Shown here: one piece after another, positions 40,426-51,407 of the stretch
Layout of the letters: every line of letters begins with the position of its first letter
Numbering within the stretch: position 1 is the stretch's first letter
Assembly: GCF_022682495.2 (NCBI RefSeq)
Contig: NC_071388.1
Span: 83,267,073-83,331,072, forward strand
Direction of reading: 5' to 3'
From: Desmodus rotundus
Taxonomy: Eukaryota > Chordata > Mammalia > Chiroptera > Phyllostomidae
Length of the DNA: 64,000 bases
Program-made: the position numbers and the translations under genes
The notes under the pieces: model-generated
Database searches by the model: none
Told to the model about the DNA's origin: nothing
The model's input: only the letters and a program-made list of their open reading frames with translations

Positions 40426-40769
40426 GATCATACGATTTTTAACCTCAGCCATGTTTACATCATTTAATATAATCTTTTGCATGCTTTAGAAGCCCATACA
40501 TATTTGTTGAACGAATAACTAGATAAATAAATAAATGGATGATTTAATCAAAAATTAACAGACATATTTCACAAACTTCTGCCTATTTAGATAAAGTTTC
40601 ATCTTCAGAAAAAAGGAAGCTATTTCTATCCTTGAAATCCATAAGAAAGTAGCAATCCCACAAACAAGGCCCCAGTTTACTTACATTTTTTTGAGTATCA
40701 AGATACTCATTAGTTTTCAGTTAATGAAAGATCACAAACTTAACAAATTCATAACAAGTTCACGTAACT

Positions 40770-41090
40770 TAAACATATGAGTTGACAACTCTGTCGGTTA
40801 GAATTATGGCTCAACTGGGTTCTTGGCTCAGGTTTTCACAAGGTAGAAATCAAAGTGTCATCTGGCCGGGCTTTCATCTGCAGAATTTGGTGACGAATCA
40901 GCTTTCAGGATTAGTGAAGTTGCATAGAATCCAGTTCTTTGCAGTTGTAGGACTAAAGCCCCCCTTTCTTGCTGGCTGGTATCTGGGAGTCACCCTCAGC
41001 TCCCCCGGGTTGCCCACATTGCTTCTCACATAGTTCCCTCCATCATCAAGCCAGTGACATTCATAGAGTCTGTCCTGTGCTCAAGACTGA
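40770..41090. mobile_element. Old dispersed repeat fragment, family not assigned
   Basis: 'tcaactgggttcttggctca', 'ggtagaaatcaaagtgtcat' and 'ttgcagttgtaggactaaag' occur in an order familiar from a mammalian interspersed repeat, probably LTR or DNA-transposon derived. The 83-codon frame here is incidental. Confidence 0.4.
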
Positions 41091-41149
41091 ATTTTTTTCC
41101 TGTCTTCAGCTGGGAGAATGTTTTGCTATTTTATTTTCCTTTTTTCTTT

Positions 41150-41337
41150 TCTTTTTTTAAGAAAGAGAGGAAGGGAGAGCGAGAAACATCAATGTGAGGG
41201 AGAAGCATCAATCAGTTGCCCCCTGCACACACCCCACACCACCACAGGGGTTCCAGCACCCTAGACAGGGAATCGAAACAGCAACAGTTTTTGATGTACA
41301 GACAACCCTTCAATCAACTGAGCCACATGGCCAGGGC
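41150..41337 (-). mobile_element. VES SINE
   Basis: Antisense: 'gagagcgagaaacatcaatg', 'ctagacagggaatcgaaaca', ending 'gagccacatggccagggc'. The flanks 'aatgttttgct' (41117-41127) and 'aatgctttgct' (41343-41353) form a one-mismatch target duplication. Confidence 0.85.
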
Positions 41338-41353
41338 AAGATAATGCTTTGCT

Positions 41354-41609
41354 TTTAAGGATTTATGTAATTATATTGGCTTATCTGGGTAATCCATGCT
41401 GAACTCCCTATCTGAAAGTCAATTGATTATTAACCTTATTTATATTTGCAGAGTCATTTTCACCATGTAATATAATACATTCACAGATGTAGCACTAGAA
41501 GGTCAAGGTCCGGGGGTAAAATTCTATCAGATACTAAATAGCAATAAACTTTAAATGCTAGGAGGCAAGGAGGTTGAGGTAAAATAAAAACTTAAATACA
41601 GACAGATTT
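41354..41609. other. No feature recognised
   Basis: Short single-copy interval between a VES and a MIR fragment. Confidence 0.5.
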
Positions 41610-41730
41610 GGACTAGTACCCAGTCTATGGAATTTACTAGCTATCTAATTATGGCCAACTCACTTTACCTTTATAAAATTCAATTTTATTTTTTCATCTG
41701 AAAAATACAAATAGTTGTGTTTATTATATC
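41610..41730 (+). mobile_element. MIR fragment
   Basis: 'tttactagctatctaattat', 'gccaactcactttaccttta' and 'tttttcatctgaaaaataca' follow the sense MIR core with many changes. Confidence 0.55.
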
Positions 41731-42205
41731 ATATATACACATATCTCATCAAAACATATTTTTCAAATGTTAATATTAAAGACTATGAAAAGGAATAAAA
41801 TCTAAAGACACTAAAAGAGCACTCTTAAATTTTCTATTTATTTATTCACTGGATTTTGGTGACACTAACCTAATATACAACACTTAATGCTTAAGGAACT
41901 ATCTTTTTTAAGTGCATAGGACTTGCCCAGGACAAAAATAAGAATTTAGAAAAAGGTGACTTCAAAAAGCCCAGTGTGTCACGTCTACTCTCCTCACAAT
42001 CCATTGAAACTAAGGAGCACATCATACGTCCATTGTAATCTAACCTGCTTACTGATCCAAAGGTGTCTGAGAATATTTCTCATTCAAAATGAACTTAACC
42101 TCGTGTATTGCCTCTATCAAGGATATTTTCATTGTAGAACACACTAAACAAACTGATATGAAACCATAAAGGCAGATCCAGTGATTATAGAACTCGGATT
42201 ATAGA
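41731..42205. other. No feature recognised
   Basis: AT-rich sequence. A 63-codon frame (41956-42147) has no motif. Confidence 0.5.
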
Positions 42206-42602
42206 GTATTATGGGCTGACAAGTTCCTCAAAATTCGTATGTTGAAACCCTGAAACCCAGCACCTCAGAATGTGTCTATATTTGCAGATTGGGCCTTTAA
42301 AGAGGGGATTAATTTAAAATGAGACTCTCAGGATGGGCCTTTACCCAAACTAAATGGTGTCCTTTTCAGAAGAGAAAACTGGACACACAGAGAGACACTA
42401 GGGTTGCACACACACGGAGGAGAGACCACGTGAGGACACAGTGAGAAGGAGGCTCCCTGTAAGCCAAGGAGAAAGGCGTCAGAAGAAAGCAAAGTTGCCA
42501 ATAACTTGTCTTGGACTTCCATCCTTCAGAACTGTGAGAAAGCAAATTCCTGTTTTTTAAATCACTTAGCCTGTGGTATTTTGTTTTATTACCACATGCT
42601 AG
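42206..42602 (+). mobile_element. MaLR-type solo LTR (MLT1/MST-like)
   Basis: The LTR phrases are in order: 'attatgggctgacaagttcc', 'aaaattcgtatgttgaaacc', 'attgggcctttaaagagggg', 'cacgtgaggacacagtgaga', 'cagaactgtgagaaagcaaa' and 'ggtattttgttttattacca'. These belong to ERVL-MaLR LTRs, ancient mammalian endogenous retrovirus relatives. No internal region or second LTR is present nearby, so it is a solo LTR without coding capacity. Confidence 0.75.
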
Positions 42603-42806
42603 GTCTTATCAAGCAAATACAATGATGAAGAAACATTAAAAATAAACATTAATGAATCATCAGTGGTAAAATTAATTAGAAAGTTTTACTCACAATTAGA
42701 CATTTTTAAAAAAAGAATTTAAATATTAGGAACAATTTTCAAATTGGTTAGTCATCACTTAATCATTATGTTCAGTTTCCCAGTGTCAGAACAAGGAAAG
42801 TTGGAT

Positions 42807-43154
42807 GGCACTGTCCAGGTGGCTCAGCTGGTTGGAGCATCATCCCGTACACCAAAAGGCTGCAGGTTTGACTCCTGGTAAGGGCACGTACCTGGATTGG
42901 GGACTCGATCCCTAGTTGGGACACATATAGGAGGCAATCGATCCATGTTGCTCTCTCACATCAATGTTCCTCTCTCTCTCTCAACTTCTCATGTTCCTCT
43001 CTCTCTCTCTCAATCTCTCTCTCTCCAAAATCAATGAACATTTCCTTGGCTGAGTATTTAAAAAAAAGAATCAACCAATGAATGTATAAATAAGTGAAAC
43101 AAATCAATGTCTCTCTCTTTTCCTCCTTCTCTCTCAAATCAATAAATATTTTTA
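42807..43154 (+). mobile_element. VES SINE, long form with two CT-rich tails
   Basis: The head is 'ggcactgtccaggtggctca' and the body includes 'tgcaggtttgactcctggta'. A long (CT)n tract follows (42960-43024), then 'aatcaaccaatgaatgtata' and a second CT-rich stretch ending 'aaatcaataaatattttt'. The flanks 'aaagttggat' (42797-42806) and 'aaagttgat' (43155-43163) suggest one insertion event, so the double tail is part of the copied unit. It is about 350 bp, against about 200 bp for the other copies. Confidence 0.8.
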
Positions 43155-43399
43155 AAAGTTGATTAGACAGTTATATAATAAAATGATTGTAATCATTGAA
43201 AAATGTGAAAGACCAATTTGCTTGCTTATTTACATTAAAATTGTCCAAAATGATAAAATGGTGGGACTTTTATTAATAAAACTAAAGAGAGATGCTATAA
43301 CTATTAAGTAACTTCTAGTTAGGCACAGAGCACGCTGGTTATCTATGTGTGTAGAGCAGCACATTTTATATTCAAATTTTACTTGCAAATGCATTCGCA

Positions 43400-44620
43400 C
43401 TTAGGATTTATTCCATTTAACTAGTATGTATTGAGTACCTACTATGTTCCAGATACATGTTTAGGTAGTGTTGATAAGTAGTGTAGATTAAAAGCTTGGT
43501 GCATTTATATTTAAGAAGACGGAGATAAGCGAGCAAACAATAGTGTTAGTCCTGAAGATAAAACAGTATATACAAAGTCAATGAGGCTACTATTTTATAC
43601 ACGGTGTTCAAGAAGGGAATCTGTGTTTGTACTACTTTAGCATAACTTGAATAAAGCAGGGAAGCAGGTCATTTAAACATGTGAAGTGAAAAGCTTTCCA
43701 GACACAGAGACCAGCATGGTCAAGGGCCTTATGCCAGAAACATTCCAGACCTCTGTACAAGAAATAGCAAGACAGTGGTTGCTGGAGAAGATAGAAAGGA
43801 AAGTAGTAGATAAAATTGGAGAAATAAATTCAAGGAACACTTCATGTAGTCCATGCTGGCTGTGGCAAGGATGTGGGGTTTTCTTATCATCCTCACGGAA
43901 GGCCAATGGAAGGTTATAGCCAGGGGAGCAACATGATCTGACCTGCGCTTTAAGAGGATTTCTCTGGATACTGAGTGAAGAATATACCAGGGGAAAAAGA
44001 TGATTTAGAGAAAGGTAGTAGCCTAGCAGTGGTTAGACTTGGGGTATGTTTTAAGTTAGAGAAATACTTAAAGAAATCAACTGGTCTCATAAGGTATGAG
44101 GCTAGAAGTCAAGATTGATATCATTATATTTGGCCTGAGCACATAGGTGACCAGAAAGGCCATTTTATAATATTGAGATAATAAAAGAAGACAAATTTAG
44201 AAAGAGAAATTAAGCCTTTGGTGTTGGTCATAATAGTTTCAGAATCCTTTAGATGTTTAAGTATTAATGAATTTGCATCCAAAATAAAGTCTGGAGTCCT
44301 AGGAAGTGAAGAATTAAAAAAATCTGATAGATTATTGATATAGGTAAGGTACTCAAAGCCATGAGAGCTAATGTGATCACCCAAAAGTGGAGGAAGGGTG
44401 AAGAGATGAAGTTGAAGTATAAAATTCTAAGGAACTCCAAGTTTGGAAAAGGAGAAGAGGAGGAGGCAGAAGAAAAAAAAACAAAAACAAAACCAACAAG
44501 ATTAAGGAAGTATAGGGTACTAGAAGAATGTGGATTCTTGGTAGTTAACTGTAGAAAAAATTATTTTTTCAAGAAAGAGAAAGTGACTGACAAATTGAGT
44601 CAAAGGCTATGTGGAGACTG
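43400..44620 (+). mobile_element. Ancient repeat remnant (L2-like or related), unassigned
   Basis: Phrases common in old mammalian repeats occur in order: 'tattgagtacctactatgtt', 'gccaatggaaggttatagcc', 'gggagcaacatgatctgacc', 'ttaagaggatttctctggat' and 'agccatgagagctaatgtga'. The full span is uncertain. Frames of 77-97 codons within it show no protein motif and include an A-rich segment (44460-44500). Confidence 0.45.
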
Positions 44621-46104
44621 AGGAAGCTGAAGACTAAAACTTTTCTTGACACCATTCTGTGTACATGTAAGTATTCTTGGTTGTGGAGTGGCTTTCTCAG
44701 ATGCTCAAGCAACACAAAACATATCGAAGAAGGGACAGTCACACCTCAGTGCTCAAGGGCAAATTTGGCCCATAAAAGTGCATTAGGGCACCCATCCAGG
44801 AAATGCCCAGTGAAAAGTTCCTTAATGAAGAAGGTACAATGTTTTCATCGAGCCAATGGGTTTTTTCACCCCACAATCTTATTCAATGGCCAGATTATCT
44901 AGGAAAACTATTTTTTCATCTTCAAATCAGAAAAAAAATTTGTTATAAAGTGAGATAATTAGAATGTGTTTTAAAGATTGCCTTTAGTTTTCATTCCACA
45001 GACTTAATCAGTTGGGAATGTGAGGGGAAAAAAATAAATGTTTTATGACCTCTTATCTTTTTGGACTTTTTTTCAATTTAAGCAAACAGTCTTAGAATAA
45101 TCAGTGACTCATGATAAATTTCTAAAATGTGTTATACTTTTTTACTTGCATGGAATTAATTAACTATGCTTTTAATTGCTTGCTGTTCCATTAGGATTAC
45201 AGTTAAGAACTCTTCACTTTGCAGTAAGTTAACAGAAAAGTCAACTATCATTGAGTATAAATGGTTTTTTAAAATTAATTTGTCATATCTATATAACTCT
45301 ATGTAAGTTTTTCAAAAAGAAAGGTGCTTGGATCATTTTCATGAACCTTAGGATGCTGTAGAAGATTTGAGCAGCTCACTGGATAATTGCGTGCGTCAGT
45401 GTGTGCCCTACGGTGCACCTACCTCGTCTTTAGGGTTACAGAATTCCTTAAGACTCATGAAAGGCCTGATCTACTACTCAGCAGAGGACGCATGCATTTT
45501 ATGTGAAGAATTTATAATACGACTAAATTTTATTTATTTTAATTCATGTTTTTGTTGGTGATGATGTAATTTCTCAAGTGAATACCTTATGCGTCAATTT
45601 GGAAAAGAATATTTTGTCATTTTTCATTTATTTAAGCCCCTCATGCATCCAGAAGTACATAATATTTACCTAAGAAAAGTTGGGTGTCTTTGAAGGAGGC
45701 CATAAAATTTTTGCATTTATTACTTTAAAGAGAAACATTTGTACATTTCTTCAGTGGTCTCATATGCTACAAGAACATGGTAATTTTATCCATGAAAGAA
45801 ATAAATGATTTAATGCAATACCACTAATTCCCTGAAATGGAATTGTATTCCAGAAGAATGTTTGATAATTAACAGTAAATTGCACAGAGCACTGTTTATT
45901 CTCAATATATTTTACTCATATAATTGAATATTCAAACAATCCAGGAAATGCTCAGTGAAAAGTTCCTTTATTTCTTTTTTCTGTTTTGATGATAAGCAAG
46001 AATAAGAAAAATAATTATTTAAGAAAAATAATTTTAATATTTAAATACATCTCACTTGATTTGAATTCTTACATATTCAGATTATTTTATAAGAAAACAA
46101 AATA
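44621..46104. other. No gene seen
   Basis: Single-copy AT-rich DNA. The interval 45360-45490 is relatively CpG-rich but encodes nothing recognisable. Confidence 0.5.
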
Positions 46105-46118
46105 TATATTTCTTCCTT

Positions 46119-46319
46119 TTTCTTAAGTTTATTTTATTTTAGAAAAAGGGGAAGGGAGGGAGAAAGAGACGGAGAGAACCATTGACTGGTTGCCTTCTGT
46201 AAGCACCCTGACTGGGGATGGAGTCCGCAACCCAGGCACGTGTCCTGAGCAAGAATCAAACTGGTGACTTTTAGGTTTTGGGGATGATGTCCAACCAACT
46301 GGGCCATACTGGCCAGGGC
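46119..46319 (-). mobile_element. VES SINE
   Basis: Antisense: 'tcttaagtttattttatttt', 'gggagaaagagacggagaga', ending 'gggccatactggccaggg'. An exact 14-bp duplication 'tatatttcttcctt' flanks it at 46105-46118 and 46320-46333. Confidence 0.9.
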
Positions 46320-46519
46320 TATATTTCTTCCTTAAAAGAGATTATGTAATTCCTGAGAAAGCTATTGTGGATTAAAAATAAAAGAAAAAAGCAAAAACAG
46401 ACAATAAAAAACATTTTTCAAAGAAAGAGCAGCATTTGGGGAAAAATGGAGTTGTTTAGATATGATGTTTCTTAAAAATATGGTTAGAATAATATAAAGA
46501 ATATAGTGAAGCTGCCAGT

Positions 46520-46697
46520 GCATTAGCATATAGGTTAAAAATGACAGATGGTGGAGGTGGTTAGGAGTGGAGGGATTGGACAAAAAGGATAAAGGACTCA
46601 TGGGCAGGGACAACAGTGTGGTGATCGTGGGAGTGAGGGGTATATACGCGGAATAAATGGTAATAGAAAAAATATAATGAAAAATAAAATAAAATCA
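46520..46697 (+). mobile_element. L1/HAL1-type 3' UTR fragment
   Basis: 'ggactcatgggcagggacaa' then 'cagtgtggtgatcgtgggag' is the sense 3' UTR signature seen in mammalian L1-type elements, followed by a (TAAAA)-rich end near 46680-46697. Confidence 0.55.
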
Positions 46698-47520
46698 GAC
46701 AACAACAAAGAAATGAAGGTGGAAGCTGAATGTTTACATGCATTTTTTCTTACTATTTACTTTATTCTGTCTAGCTCTGAAAAGAGAGGTTAAAGTCATC
46801 TCTCTGAGATTACTCTCCAATGTATTCATTGGTTTCCTAAATGAAATTTTGTACCTTAATTTCCCTTACTCCAGGTTAATATTTTGGGGGAAAGGGAGAG
46901 GACTTTTGACCTCATTAATTATATGTAATAGGATAATTTCAATAATGCATAATGTTTCATAGTCCATAATAATTAAAGGTTGCTGGTAAATGTATCCGTG
47001 CTCCAGCTAAAAGATGTGAACTTCCTTCACATCTCTTACAGATTGACCATATTTACAGATGATCTAAGCATTGTAGCCATTATGGTAAAAGTAGAACTAG
47101 GACTTATTTTATGACTTCAAAGAGTTGACACAACTCATCATTTTAGAAGCAAATGCTTCCTTTATTCTGAAAATTCCCTTTGCATCTGATATTTTTTTCT
47201 GTGTTACACAAAGCAAATGCATCAGAATTATAAATAAAAACTAATTTGATTTTAAATTTATTTCAGGATACTCTCTAGCTGTATAAATGTAAAATTAACA
47301 GTATTATAAATTGATCTTCCTTTCACATAATTTATATTTCCTCAAGCAGAAGGAAAAGGAAGCTTGTTATCTATCAACAAATAAGCTTACATCATAAAAA
47401 GCTCATGGAAGAAAGATATAAACTAAAGGTTATCCCATCAATCCTAAAATAGAGTTACAAATGTTTGGTGGCTCCATTTCACTAAATTTTTAAAGGAAGT
47501 TCAGGTCTATTTAATACCTA
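46698..47520. other. No feature recognised
   Basis: AT-rich single-copy sequence with short frames only. Confidence 0.5.
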
Positions 47521-47532
47521 TCACTGCATCCT

Positions 47533-47634
47533 GTATGTGTGTGTGTGTGTATACATATATGTATACATATATACATATATACAGTCTGCCCAGAATATAT
47601 ATATTCATATGTGTCTGTGTGTCTGTGTGTGTAT
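47533..47634 (+). repeat. TG/TA microsatellite next to the mariner
   Basis: 'tatgtgtgtgtgtgtgtata' at 47533 and 'tgtgtctgtgtgtctgtgtg' from 47611 lie on either side of a mariner-end-like 'agtctgcccagaa' (47583-47595). Confidence 0.75.
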
Positions 47635-48310
47635 AGTCTTCCCGGAAAAAGTCCCACCATTGTAAATATACAGAGAGTGGTTTGCACAACATCAGTGTAA
47701 CCTGGCAGCCAAGGAGAGTGGACTGGAATGCACATGTGTGAACAATGACGACTTCACCATACTAGTCAGTGGAGATTGTAGATGCCATTGAGTGAGCATG
47801 TGTACTGTGTTGACATCACATTCAAAATGACTGAGCAAGTAGAGCAACAACTCTGTCAAATTTTGCATGAAGCTTAAAAATTGCTCTGAGGACACTATTT
47901 GGATGATTCCGAAGGCCACAGCTCTGGGCACCTGGTGACTAACAGCTTCATCACGACAACATGCCTGCTCATGCATTACCTCTTGTGCAAAGATTTTTGG
48001 CAAAACATCTAATCACCCAGGTAACTTAGCTTCCCTATATCCCAGATATGGCACCCTGAAACTTCTGGCTTCTCCCAAAACTAAAATCACCTTTGGAAGG
48101 GAAGAGATTGCAGACCATCAATGAGATTCAGGAAAATGTGACTGGGCAGCTGATGGCAATTGGGAGAACTGTGTGAGGTCCCAAGGTGCCTACTTTGAAG
48201 GGGACTGAGGCGTCCTTGTCCTATGTACAATGTTTTTTGTATTTTGTATCTTCTTCAGTAATTGTCTCTATTTTTAATATCACATGGCTGGATACCTTCT
48301 GAATAGACCT
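47635..48310 (+). mobile_element. Mariner DNA transposon, internally deleted
   Basis: The left end 'agtcttcccggaaaaagtcc' and the right end, complemented ('aggtctattcagaaggtatc'), are diverged inverted repeats next to TA dinucleotides. The plus strand keeps mariner phrases: 'gcttcatcacgacaacatgc' decodes to HHDN and 'ccctatatcccagatatggc' to PYIPDMA. An intact mariner is about 1.3 kb; this one is 676 bp and lacks the transposase N-terminal half. It belongs to a different mariner lineage from the copy at 2588, judged by ends and protein. Confidence 0.8.
47920..48166 (+). pseudogene. Mariner transposase C-terminal relic
   Basis: The relic reads HHDNMPAHALPLVQRFLAKHL, then PYIPDMAP, a stop, and NFWLLPKLKSPLEGKRLQTINEIQENVTGQ. 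The HDN aspartate (second catalytic Asp) is present. The third catalytic position, normally CD after PDLAP, is now a stop followed by Asn, so the DDD triad is lost. Stops at several places confirm a pseudogene. Confidence 0.75.
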
Positions 48311-48933
48311 TGTATATTTAGCAAAAGAATTGAAGTATATTTCTAACAATATCAAAAGTTTATGTTTAAAAGAGAGGCTTACCAAGTTTGGAAACTCAAA
48401 GCATGGCTGCCATTTTGGAGGCTGCCAGCAGGTGGCAATGTAACTTATAAGGACATTAAGAGGAAGCTGTGTGGAGCAGAATAGCTCTAAAAGAAATGCA
48501 ACATATGCTTGGTTAGAAAACCAAAACAAAACTGCAATATCTTTTTTAAAGATCTACCTAGAATGTAATAGACTAAATAAAGAATAAAATATTCTGAAAA
48601 GTATGTAAATCTTCCAACTTGGATATTTTGGTTCATATAACTTTAATTAAACAAATAAATGGCTTAATTTATTTTTCTAATTAAATTGATAAATCCAACT
48701 GGACTTTGCATAGTATCAACCAATGGCTTTAACTTCATCCCTCTTTAAATTATATTGCTACTAAATTCTCACCTATATACAAGGAGTCAAATGACTACTA
48801 GCTCATGGACAGAGCACCAAAACCTAGCTGGAAGGTTAAAGTATTGGAGTAAAGTACATGTTGCAGATTCCAGCAAAGAACAACAAAAAAATTCATGTGT
48901 TGGGTGTGCAACTCATTTGCTGCCCCACTTCCC

Positions 48934-48970
<37 letters not shown>

Positions 48971-49120
48971 TGGACTTTCTAACAAATTTTGTTTTAACTC
49001 TAAGCAAATTAGAAGAAAAACAATAGAAAGATAAAGAAAGTATTGAAAACAGGTCCACTATTAGTGTTGCGGTCATGAGTACCAGGGAAGAGACTAAAAG
49101 ACTTTAAAAATTACACACAT
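48311..49120. other. No gene seen; one (CA)n repeat
   Basis: Single-copy sequence containing the (CA)17 tract at 48935-48968. Nothing else is supported. Confidence 0.5.
48935..48968 (+). repeat. (AC)17 microsatellite
   Basis: 34 bases of uninterrupted AC dinucleotide. It is long and pure enough to be length-variable. Confidence 0.95.
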
Positions 49121-49290
49121 GCCCTGGCTGGTGTGGCTCAGTGGATTGAATACCAGCCTGCGAATCAAAGGGTCACCAGTTCGATTCTCAGTTAGGGCAC
49201 ATGCCCGGGTTGTGGGCCAGGTCCCCAGCAAGGGGCATGTGGGAGGTAACCACGCATTGATGTTTCTCTCCCTCACTTTCTCCCTAAATA
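49121..49290 (+). mobile_element. VES SINE, tail eroded
   Basis: The head 'gccctggctggtgtggctca' and B-box-like 'cagttcgattctcagttag' are well preserved, then 'gcacatgcccgggttgtggg'. The expected A-rich tail is missing after 'tttctccctaaata'. Confidence 0.9.
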
Positions 49291-51279
49291 CTGTACACCT
49301 TAGTGGTTTCTCTTTATACCACTGTGTGTGTTTTTGGTGGGAAAAAGGGTGGGGAGTGAAGATTTGTGACAAAAAAATTTAAAAAGGAAGTCTAGCTTTG
49401 AGTTTATGTCAAATAGAGATTTAGTATCAGGGTTTTTTGTTTTTTGTTTTTTGCCTTATTATTTAAAAATGCAGAGTGCTTTTTTCCCTGTTTTCTTACT
49501 AGCTATTTTAAGTTGTGGCCAAAGCAAATCAGAAGTTTTAGGTAGGATAACTGATGGACATGTTTATTTATCAGTCAATATGTTGCTGATGAGGAAGCCA
49601 TAGTCAGAGTATCTGGACTCTTAATTATTAACAACTTAGGAAAATGACTTGATTTCTTGGAGCCCTATTCACCTCATCTGTTTTCTTCGAAGCTCCTGCC
49701 TCCACCACAGGTTTGACGAAATGCATAAGTACGATGATAGTTATGCAAAACACACTGTATAGCAAAACGCACTGGACAGATGCGAAGTAGTATCACCGCC
49801 AGAGTGTCCTAAACTCTGGCAGTGAGCTGCTGGAGAGTCTGAATCCTCCAGATAATGACTATAGAGATCACCGTCATTGGATATGCAGATGTTTAAAATA
49901 TGGTTAATGATTCATAAGATGTGCTGCTAATTAAACCTCTAATTAGATGTTTTCTAATTTTAGGCTACTGATGACTCTTTTAGCCCTTAGGACTTTTCAC
50001 TTTCTGTTTTTGGTTTCAACAATATCAAAACTAACTTAAAATTAACTGCATGAAAATCAGTAACATTATTTTAGTCTATGTTGGTATAATGTTAGATAAA
50101 TATCTCTTGCGCCATCAGTTAAGTTAATAAGTAACCTTTTGTCATTGTAAATACAGAGGACACTGACATTTTTATTTTTAAAAAAAAATCTTTAAATCTA
50201 GACATTATAATCTGTTTTAATCTGGCATTTTTGAAATAAAAGTAGTGTATTGCCTGACAGTTTACACTGCTTCTTACCATGTCATAAATAGGAAATATGT
50301 CCCAACTAATTTTATTGATGTTAGACATTTAGATATTATAAAGAAATACAATTTGAGTTTGCCAGGTTCTATTTTGAGATTGACATAGAACTACTGTTGG
50401 AAAATGTATACTTTAGATTTACAAACTTCTACAATCTCTATTTAAAATGTCAGATTTTTAAAAATGAAGAGAAAAAAGCTTATTTACAGCACACCAAGAA
50501 TGTTCTCCCAGAGCCCAGCTTGACCCTGGAGAGGAGGCCTCTGAAGTTTGCAAAGTTGCTCGGTGACATGAGTGGCAAAGTCTTCACATTGACTAGGTAA
50601 ATAATTAGTTTTTGTACAAGTCTCGATTTTGTGGTGGAGATCTCAGCGCTTTGAATAAATTCTAATCATTTTATATAATTAGATTAATTTCAGCTCAAAT
50701 ACCTTTATCTCATTTCTACACCAGGATACTGACTTTTAAAAATTCTTATTACAATATTAATCACAGATACAGTAAAAGATTCCTTGGCTCTTTCAATGTA
50801 CTTATGCTATGCTATGCTTCTACATTTATACCCATCATGGGCAGTGGTTTTTGAATTTAAAAAAATACAAATCCAAATTATCTTAATATAAATTTCAGGC
50901 ATAGATTTTTATATTTGAAAATTTGAAAATTTATTCAAAACCCCAATGAGAAAAATGCAACAAATGACAAATCACACTGACCAGTCTACTGATACTCTTA
51001 TTCTGAATGTGGAAATATTCAATGTTTTTATGTGTGTGCAAGATGTTAGGAATGTAGACAAACTTACAAACTTGAAATGTGTTCTATTATATTTGGAATA
51101 TACAGTTAATATACCATGAATAAAGAAGAACTATTTATTAAGCAAGTATTGCCTTATTCATTAATTTTGTCTCATATCCTCTTAGGGACTCTACAAAATA
51201 CTTTGGGTTTTCAGAGAGTGTAGTTTATGGGGGGAAAAATATGCTGACCATTTACAGAAATTTTCACCAGTCATCAGTG
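49291..51279. other. No gene seen
   Basis: AT-rich, with short frames only. A weak MIR-like signal near 49600-49740 was not strong enough to call. Confidence 0.5.
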
Positions 51280-51407
51280 CCCTGGAAAGCCACAGCTTGA
51301 GCCGAGGGGGCTAGCCCTGTGTCCCGCATAGGTCCACAGTTAGTGTCTCCCCCGGTCCTATGCAGGGTAGGGTTAGTGACATTTGCTCAAGCTGTGACTT
51401 TCCAGGG
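51280..51407. repeat. 128-bp near-perfect inverted repeat (hairpin)
   Basis: The arms 51280-51302 and 51385-51407 are complementary over 23 bases with one mismatch ('cctggaaagccacagcttga' against the complement 'cctggaaagtcacagcttga'). Inner segments also pair: 'cccgcataggtcc' (51323-51335) with 'ggtcctatgcaggg' (51354-51367). The terminal loop is about 18 bases. It is GC-richer than its surroundings and lacks coding capacity. It may be a small MITE or a long hairpin; no target duplication was found. Confidence 0.85.

Noticed and set aside
42960..43150. Regularly spaced CT-rich blocks resembling a repeat-spacer array
   Set aside because: These are the two tails of one long VES SINE; there are no conserved direct repeats with unique spacers, so it is not a CRISPR array.
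49600..49740. Possible MIR fragment
   Set aside because: Only scattered words match the MIR core, too few to support a call.
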